From Balneolaceae bacterium (lineage in GTDB: Bacteria > Bacteroidota > Rhodothermia > Balneolales > Balneolaceae): a DNA stretch of 10,725 bases. A program made the position numbers and the translations under genes. The stretch spans positions 1-10,725 of the forward strand of contig SKWF01000295.1 in the NCBI GenBank assembly GCA_007129085.1, given 5' to 3'. The notes below the pieces were generated by a model, which saw only the letters and a program-made list of their open reading frames with translations, searched no databases and was not told the origin of the DNA. Below, in pieces: positions 6,011-10,725 of this stretch. Positions within the stretch are counted from its first letter, which is position 1. Each line of letters starts with the position of its first letter.

Positions 6011-6448
6011 TTACTCCGTTCGTGTCGCCTGCCAGGCTACTGCACGCCACTGGCCATCACGCTGCACAAACGTTCCTGTATTGTAGAACTCCATCACACT
6101 ACCATCCCGTTCAGTTCCAACCAGCCGAAAGGCTACTACGGCCGTTTCTCCATGGAGCTGAATTTGAATCTCTTCGGCATGATAAGCCATTTCGGGCTCT
6201 TGAGATCGATCCGGGTTCTCTTCAACGCCATCCATGATATCCTCTTTTGTAATTCGATTCCCTGCTGATCCCGTATAGATCAGATCCTCCGCCCAGAAGC
6301 GATCATGTACTGCCGCATCGTTATACGAGGCGCCCTCTAAAAATTCATTGAGCAGTTCGGTAAGGATCTCTTCTTCGGTCGTCTGCTGAGCCAACAACGC
6401 TGCGGGCATTAAAGTTAAAAACAGAACCAGTATGGATAGCTTTTTCAT
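6011..6448 (-). CDS. Secreted NTF2-like (SnoaL/DUF4440) protein
   Basis: 145 residues. The signal peptide is clear: MKK, hydrophobic 4-19, cleavage likely after LLA (18-20) before Gln21. The mature chain of about 125 residues is one NTF2-like cone fold. It starts with the helix EEEILTELLNEFLEGA (25-40), then a short DRFWAEDLIYTGSAG segment, a KEDIMDGV helix, and three C-terminal strands: IQIQLHGETAVVAFRLVG, MEFYNTGTFVQR, WRAVAWQAT. The ending, with TGTFVQRDGQWRAVAWQAT, is typical of DUF4440/SnoaL-like proteins. Such proteins may bind small ligands or act as isomerases or cyclases, but the family pattern gives no reaction. It is the first of three closely spaced minus-strand genes; its place next to an exported serine hydrolase suggests both act in the periplasm. 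ATG 6448 is the only start giving a full signal peptide. Confidence 0.85.
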   Translation of the reverse strand: MKKLSILVLFLTLMPAALLAQQTTEEEILTELLNEFLEGASYNDAAVHDRFWAEDLIYTGSAGNRITKEDIMDGVEENPDRSQEPEMAYHAEEIQIQLHGETAVVAFRLVGTERDGSVMEFYNTGTFVQRDGQWRAVAWQATRTE

Positions 6449-6476
6449 GTCATCAATTTTATTTCTTTTCGCATCA

Positions 6477-6482
6477 ATTATA
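6477..6482 (-). promoter_or_regulatory. Possible -10 element upstream of the NTF2-like gene
   Basis: On the minus strand TATAAT, continuing as TATAATTG, lies 28 bp before the start codon in the 77-bp gap after uup. It fits a sigma-70 -10 box and misses the Bacteroidota TAnnTTTG element by one base. No good -35/-33 partner is visible. It could give the NTF2/hydrolase/yecE genes a start of their own, since no terminator separates them from uup. Confidence 0.28.
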
Positions 6483-6525
6483 GAAAATTAAAGTCTCACC
6501 TGATAGTGTGTCACGAAACCATTTA

Positions 6526-8421
6526 TTAATCAATGTCTGCCAACTCCATCCAGATCATCGTTTTTTCATCAATCGAGTCGGTCAGCTCGCCATATCTTTC
6601 CGATTTTTCTCGCAACTCATCGCCCTCTAAACTTCCTTTTCCAAGCTCTTGTTCCAGATCGCTTTTTTCATTCTCCAGCTCTTCAATTTCCTTTTCCAGC
6701 TTTTTCAACTTCTTCTTCTCTTTGTAGCTCAGTGTAGACGCTTTTTCTTCCTTATTCTTTTTTGGGGCCGGACTTTTCTTCGGTTTACTTTTCTCTTTTT
6801 TAATACGTTTTTGCTCGGCCTCTTCTGCATCCTTTTTAGCGCGATAATCCATATACGTGCCGTGATGGTTATCAATTTCTCCATCCCCTTCAAATGCAAA
6901 ATAGTGATCCACCAGTTTATCCATGAAAAACCGATCGTGAGATACCACAATCAGACAGCCGGGAAAATTCATTAGAAACTCTTCCAGCTTTTGGAGGGTC
7001 ATCAAGTCAAGATCATTGGTAGGCTCATCAAGAATGAGGAAGTTCGGATTATCAATCAGAACCATCATCAAGGCCAGGCGGCGCTTTTCTCCCCCACTTA
7101 ATTTCCCTATGGGTGTGTACTGCATTTTTGCCGGAAACATAAAGTGCTCTAAAAACTGCGAAGCCGAAACTTGTTTTCCATCAGCCATTTCGATGTACGA
7201 GGCGACCTCTTTAATGATATCAATAGGGCGCTGGTCATCATCAAAATCTACATCTTGCTGCCTGTAATGACCATATTTTATAGTCGCGCCGGTTTTAACT
7301 TCACCACTATCAGGCTTTTTCTCTCCCGTAATTATTTTTATAAATGTGCTTTTTCCCACACCATTTTTGCCAATAATTCCAATTCGCTCGCCATTTTTGA
7401 ATGAGTAGGAAAAGTCATCCAAAATTGTAATTCCCGGATACGATTTAGAGACGTTCTCCATCTCCAAAACCTGCCCTCCAATCCGCTTCATGGAAACATC
7501 CAGCTCCATTTCGCTGTCATCAACATCTTTGGTGGCTTTCTTCTTCGTTTCGTGGAAAGCATCAATCCGCGACTTCGATTTACTGGTTCGCGCCTTGGGC
7601 TGACGCCGCATCCAATCCAGCTCCTTTTTGTACAGTCGGCCGGCCTTGTGCATTTCAGCCCGCTCCTGCTCTTCGCGTTCCGCTTTTTTCTGCAGGTAAT
7701 ACCCGTAATTTCCATTGTGGTGGTAAAGTATTCCTCGGTCGATTTCCAAAATGTGGGTGCAAACGCGATCCAGGAAATATCTGTCGTGAGTAACCATCAG
7801 CAAAGTGACATTACTTTTGGCGAGATATTTCTCCAGCCACTCAATCATATCCAGGTCCAGATGGTTGGTTGGCTCATCAAGAATTAAAAAATCGGGATTG
7901 TCGAGCAGGACAAAAGCCAGGGCAACACGCTTCTTTTCACCGCCTGAAAGTGTATCGATAGAGCGATCCAAGTCATTGATATCAAGCTTACCGAGAATCT
8001 GCTCCATTCGCTGTTCAAAATCCCAGGCACCGGCAGCATCCATCGCCTCGGTGGCCTTCATATACTCTTCCTGGGTCTTCTCATTAAAGTTTTCGGCCTG
8101 GGCCTCCACCGCTTCTTCATAATTAAGCACAATCTGCGACAGCTCTGTATTTCCCTGGGAGATATACTCTTGAATAGTCAATTTAGGATCAAGCATAGGC
8201 TCCTGCTCCAGGTAGCCAATTCGCACATCATTTTGCATCGTAATGTCGCCGGTATCCTGCACCTCTTTGCCGGCTATAATTTTTAACAAGGTTGATTTTC
8301 CCGTTCCATTTGGTGCAACAAGTGCAGTTTTATCCCCCTTCGATACACCGAAAGTAATGTTTTCAAAAAGTGTTTTTATTCCAAAGGTTTTGGATATATT
8401 TTCGACCGTCAGATACGTCAT
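6526..8421 (-). CDS. uup: ABC-F ATPase, Uup type
   Basis: 631 residues, close to E. coli Uup (635). Two ABC nucleotide-binding domains and no membrane segments make it a soluble ABC-F protein. NBD1: Walker A APNGTGKS (36-43), signature LSGGE (158-162), Walker B LILDEPTNHLD (179-189), THDRYFLD (211-218). The charged inter-domain linker, about 245-310, contains LDWMRRQPKARTSKSKSRID. NBD2: Walker A GKNGVGKST (351-359), signature LSGGEKRR (441-448), LDEPTNDLD (464-472), SHDRFF (494-499). The C-terminal tail (about 530-631) is lysine-rich and then a heptad-like coiled coil, the domain that distinguishes Uup from EttA. NDLD in the second domain is also Uup-like. ABC-F proteins act at the ribosome; Uup has also been linked to branched DNA and transposon excision. 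The first Walker A glycine is Ala36, otherwise all ATPase motifs are intact. The start is 214 bp from the divergent M28 gene. Confidence 0.93.
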   Translation of the reverse strand: MTYLTVENISKTFGIKTLFENITFGVSKGDKTALVAPNGTGKSTLLKIIAGKEVQDTGDITMQNDVRIGYLEQEPMLDPKLTIQEYISQGNTELSQIVLNYEEAVEAQAENFNEKTQEEYMKATEAMDAAGAWDFEQRMEQILGKLDINDLDRSIDTLSGGEKKRVALAFVLLDNPDFLILDEPTNHLDLDMIEWLEKYLAKSNVTLLMVTHDRYFLDRVCTHILEIDRGILYHHNGNYGYYLQKKAEREEQERAEMHKAGRLYKKELDWMRRQPKARTSKSKSRIDAFHETKKKATKDVDDSEMELDVSMKRIGGQVLEMENVSKSYPGITILDDFSYSFKNGERIGIIGKNGVGKSTFIKIITGEKKPDSGEVKTGATIKYGHYRQQDVDFDDDQRPIDIIKEVASYIEMADGKQVSASQFLEHFMFPAKMQYTPIGKLSGGEKRRLALMMVLIDNPNFLILDEPTNDLDLMTLQKLEEFLMNFPGCLIVVSHDRFFMDKLVDHYFAFEGDGEIDNHHGTYMDYRAKKDAEEAEQKRIKKEKSKPKKSPAPKKNKEEKASTLSYKEKKKLKKLEKEIEELENEKSDLEQELGKGSLEGDELREKSERYGELTDSIDEKTMIWMELADID

Positions 8422-8635
8422 TCAGTAAATATTATTGATATGTGTCTACAAATTTTTACGTGATCAAAATACGATTATTACACTCCAACCTCTGCCTTTT
8501 TTATCAACCACCACACCCTACTTAAATTGTTGTGGGGCAGTTTTTAACCAATTCTGATAACTTTTAACATCATTACAGTTGAAACTTGCAAGCTTTTGAA
8601 GCATCATTAGGCTCAACTCAAACCAAGCCCTGCAT
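8422..8635. other. Divergent intergenic region between uup and the M28 peptidase gene
   Basis: 214 bp of AT-rich DNA that must hold the starts of two divergent transcripts. No convincing canonical promoter was found for either. A partial direct repeat is visible: CTTTTAACATCATTA (8561-8575) and CTTTTGAAGCATCATTA (8593-8609), with the shared CATCATTA 34 bp apart, about 27-60 bp before the M28 start. No ORF or structured RNA is seen. There is no Shine-Dalgarno before either gene. Confidence 0.4.
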
Positions 8636-10021
8636 ATGAGAATATTTGCTACAGTTGGTCTTTTTTTCTCAATTATAGTTTTTAGTCAGTGTACTCCGTC
8701 ACAAAATTCTGATCAAAAGGTGACGTTCGTCAACCTCGATCCCGAAATTGAGGAGATGTTATCAGAAGTCTCTGCCGACAGCATTGAAAAAAATGTGTAC
8801 AGACTCGCCGATTTCGGCACCCGCCACACCCTCTCCGAAACGGAAAGTGACACGTTTGGCATTGGTGCCGCCCGCCGATGGATTAAAGCCGAATTTGACC
8901 GATACAGCCAAGACAGCAACAATCGGCTGGAAGTTGAATACCACAGATTTATACAAGAGCCCGATCGGCGAATCCCTGACTCCACAGAGATTGTTAATGT
9001 AGTAGCCACCCTTCCCGGCAGTAACCCTGCAGATGATCGTATTTTTGTAGTGAGCGGCCATTACGACTCCCGTGCAACGGATGTTATGGATGCTGAAAGT
9101 GAAGCGCCCGGAGCCAATGATGACGCATCCGGAACGGCAGCCATTATGGAGATGGCCCGCGTAATGTCTAATTACGATTTTTCCGCAACGCTGGTATTTA
9201 TCGCCCTTGCCGGTGAGGAGCAGGGGCTTTTAGGCGCTGAACAGTGGGCTGAAGATGCTGCCGATGAAGGAAAAAATATTGCCGGAATGTTTACCAACGA
9301 TATCATCGGAAATCCCGATGCGGAAGCCGGCCGACTATCCGACCCGTATAAAGTGCGACTTTTTGCCGAAGGTATTCCGCCACAACGCGAGCTCGATCGC
9401 CAAACCCGTCGTTATCTTCAAACCGGTGGCGAAAGTGATATGCCCACCCGCCAGCTCGCCCGTACCATTAAAGAAGTTTCCGAAGGATATCTGCCCGCCA
9501 TGGATGTCTGGCTGATATACCGGCTCGACCGATACCTGCGTGGCGGCGACCACCGCTCATTTTTACGCCGTGGATTTCCCGCCGTTCGCTTTTCCGAACC
9601 CAATGAAGAGTTCAAACATCAACACCAAGATATCCGCGAAGAAGATGACGTTCAGTACGGCGACCTTCCCGAGTTTGTAGACTACCCATACGTAGCCCGT
9701 GTAACAAGAGTAAACCTTGCCGCACTCGCCAATCTCGGCAGATCCCCCAAACCACCGGAGAATGTGGGCATGAATATTTCGCAGCTCGAAAACGACACCC
9801 GCCTGCGTTGGGAAGCCCCCGACACCGACAATCTCGGAGGATTTGAAGTTCTTTGGCGGGAAACGACATCACCCGTCTGGCAACAGAGTGAATATGTAGG
9901 CACCGATACACACTACACCGCCGAACTGAAATCAAAAGACAACTGGATTTTCGGCGTGCGTTCCGTCAGCAACGATGGCCATGTCGGCGTTCCAGTATAC
10001 CCAATGCCGTTTAGGGAATAA
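8636..10021 (+). CDS. M28 family zinc peptidase lipoprotein with C-terminal Fn3-like domain
   Basis: 461 residues. The N-terminus has a hydrophobic stretch (5-16) and FSQC, with Cys19 a probable lipidation site; Gln before Cys is unusual for a lipobox, so a simple signal peptide is an alternative. The M28 catalytic domain (about 45-365) shows the co-catalytic zinc residues in order: H142 in SGHYDSR (140-146), bridging D162 in GANDDASG (159-166), E194-E195 in AGEEQGLLG (192-200), D222 in NDIIG (221-225), and a late His in HQHQD (328-332). This is a complete active site; E194 is the likely general base. Residues 372-461 look like one fibronectin type III-like domain (RLRWEAPDTDNLGGFEVLWR). The family cleaves N-terminal amino acids from peptides, here probably at the cell surface or in the periplasm. 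It is transcribed away from uup; the next gene starts 102 bp later with its own promoter-like element. No terminator is obvious after the stop. Confidence 0.93.
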   Translation: MRIFATVGLFFSIIVFSQCTPSQNSDQKVTFVNLDPEIEEMLSEVSADSIEKNVYRLADFGTRHTLSETESDTFGIGAARRWIKAEFDRYSQDSNNRLEVEYHRFIQEPDRRIPDSTEIVNVVATLPGSNPADDRIFVVSGHYDSRATDVMDAESEAPGANDDASGTAAIMEMARVMSNYDFSATLVFIALAGEEQGLLGAEQWAEDAADEGKNIAGMFTNDIIGNPDAEAGRLSDPYKVRLFAEGIPPQRELDRQTRRYLQTGGESDMPTRQLARTIKEVSEGYLPAMDVWLIYRLDRYLRGGDHRSFLRRGFPAVRFSEPNEEFKHQHQDIREEDDVQYGDLPEFVDYPYVARVTRVNLAALANLGRSPKPPENVGMNISQLENDTRLRWEAPDTDNLGGFEVLWRETTSPVWQQSEYVGTDTHYTAELKSKDNWIFGVRSVSNDGHVGVPVYPMPFRE

Positions 10022-10071
10022 CGTCTAATTATATTTCGGTTTGATGATTGCCTAAATCAATAGAGGTTTCG

Positions 10072-10104
10072 TTTTTTTAGATCGTGCTTCATCTCGTATA
10101 TTTG
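10072..10104 (+). promoter_or_regulatory. Bacteroidota-type promoter for the glycosyltransferase gene
   Basis: TATATTTG (10097-10104) is an exact match to the TAnnTTTG -7 element. A run of seven T (10072-10078) lies 18 bp upstream, where a TTTG-like -33 element is expected; the match there is loose. The start codon is 19 bp downstream of the -7 element, implying a short leader. This suggests the gene is transcribed separately from the M28 gene. Confidence 0.5.
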
Positions 10105-10123
10105 TGTAAAATCAAATTCCAAG

Positions 10124-10725
10124 ATGGATCATAATACGAACCAACTTTCCGTTCTTCTTACTACCCATATTCCGGTAGACAACCTGGAACAGATTTTATC
10201 ATCTATCCTCCATGTTGAAAAACCGACTATGGAAATTATCATCATCGATGATGCAGCCGGTGACGATACGCGGGAATTAGTTCAACAGCATGTAACGAGC
10301 TCTGCCAACGAGCGTGTTTTTCTGCTCCAACACGACAACCCGATTGGGCGCGGAAATTCTCTTAACGAAGCACTTATCCAGGCAACCGGCATGTTTGTTT
10401 GGGCGCCGGTAAAAGCACAATCTTTTAACGAAAAGTTGCTTCGCGAAGCTCTCAGGCGTTTCTACTCCAACCCCGCCGCATTTTGGGTGATGGACTTCAA
10501 CCTGCCCAAAGAGCCAGTTGACTGGCTTGAACGAGCATCCGAAAATCTGCTGCCGGATGACTCCTGCTTCATATGGAATCGAAAAATTCTAAAGCCGTCC
10601 GAGCTCTTCTTTAATCCATTTATGACCCATCTCCACGGAGCTGAACTTGCCATGCGGGTACAGCAAAAAAATGCGTGGGAGAAAACAGATCCCTTTTTTG
10701 TCATCAACGATGAACAGTTCATCCC
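10124..10725 (+). CDS. Family 2 glycosyltransferase-like protein, 3' end outside the window
   Basis: The frame is open from ATG 10124 to the right edge, giving 200 residues with no stop. The N-terminal half has the GT-A layout: strand LSVLLTTHIPVDNLEQILSSIL (8-29), then EIIIIDDAAGDDTRELV (37-53) with D42-D43 at the nucleotide-sugar position, then FLLQHDNPIGRGNSLNEALIQATG (66-89), where the GRGNSLNEAL helix is typical of GT2 enzymes. At the point where GT2 proteins usually have a DxD metal motif, this one reads FVWAPVKAQSF (91-101), with no acidic residue. Later parts (WVMDFNLP, LFFNPFMTHLHGAELAMRV) are less recognisable. It may use a metal-independent mechanism, or be a non-catalytic relative. 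The acceptor is unknown; cell-surface glycan synthesis is the default family inference. The start lies 19 bp after a TATATTTG promoter element; no Shine-Dalgarno. Confidence 0.78.
   Translation, partial: MDHNTNQLSVLLTTHIPVDNLEQILSSILHVEKPTMEIIIIDDAAGDDTRELVQQHVTSSANERVFLLQHDNPIGRGNSLNEALIQATGMFVWAPVKAQSFNEKLLREALRRFYSNPAAFWVMDFNLPKEPVDWLERASENLLPDDSCFIWNRKILKPSELFFNPFMTHLHGAELAMRVQQKNAWEKTDPFFVINDEQFI

Noticed and set aside
7552..7887. 111-codon plus-strand open frame opposite uup
   Set aside because: It is antisense to the linker and first ABC domain of uup, whose motifs are intact; no start signal or domain is seen.
6526..8421. ABC-F antibiotic resistance protein
   Set aside because: The C-terminal lysine-rich coiled coil and NDLD in the second domain indicate the Uup housekeeping group; no resistance context is nearby.
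9612..9935. 107-codon open frame on the minus strand inside the M28 gene
   Set aside because: The plus-strand frame encodes a complete M28/Fn3 protein across it; the opposite frame has no recognisable domain or start signal.
10462..10722. 86-codon open frame on the minus strand at the right edge
   Set aside because: It lies fully inside the glycosyltransferase frame, which has clear GT-A motifs and a promoter element; the opposite product has no recognisable features.
1..10725. CRISPR array, tRNA, rRNA, transposase or phage genes
   Set aside because: No regularly spaced direct repeats, no tRNA-like cloverleaf and no related protein motifs were found on either strand by reading.

Overview
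The window looks like chromosomal DNA from a free-living, probably marine or saline, member of the Bacteroidota/Balneolota lineage. This is inference, not a lineage search. The reasons are moderate AT richness, many exported proteins and lipoproteins, mostly absent Shine-Dalgarno sequences, a TAnnTTTG-type promoter element near the right end, and protein families common in that group (M28 peptidase with a C-terminal Fn3-like domain, secreted FAS1 protein, Uup-type ABC-F).

Layout. Positions 1-1289 (+) hold two tandem paralogous metallopeptidase-like proteins; the first is cut by the window edge. The downstream copy is a lipoprotein with an intact HExxH zinc motif. The upstream copy has Gln in place of the catalytic Glu, so it is probably a non-catalytic partner or decaying duplicate. 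A strong intrinsic terminator (1315-1347) closes this unit, followed by a ~208-bp non-coding element bounded by imperfect 25-bp inverted repeats. Then comes prfC (release factor 3, minus strand, 1592-3208). Divergent from it, behind an operator-like inverted repeat, is a small secreted FAS1 (fasciclin) protein with a shortened fold and its own strong terminator. A perfect 16-bp-arm palindrome sits alone at 3951-3984.

From 8421 down to 4049 four genes run on the minus strand: uup (ABC-F ATPase), a secreted NTF2-like/DUF4440 protein, an exported class C beta-lactamase-fold serine hydrolase, and a DUF72/YecE protein. The last three are only about 50 bp apart and could share a transcript. The YecE protein ends in QLGLF, which matches the sliding-clamp binding motif.

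On the right, plus strand, are an M28 zinc aminopeptidase-like lipoprotein (8636-10021) and the start of a family 2 glycosyltransferase (10124 to the window edge) that lacks an evident DxD motif.

Most of the content is housekeeping (translation termination, ABC-F) plus envelope or periplasmic hydrolases. I do not see a defence island, CRISPR array, prophage, transposase, rRNA or tRNA. The most unusual signals are the active/inactive paralog pair at the left edge, the clamp-motif tail on YecE, the truncated FAS1 domain, the degenerate glycosyltransferase and the two inverted-repeat elements.
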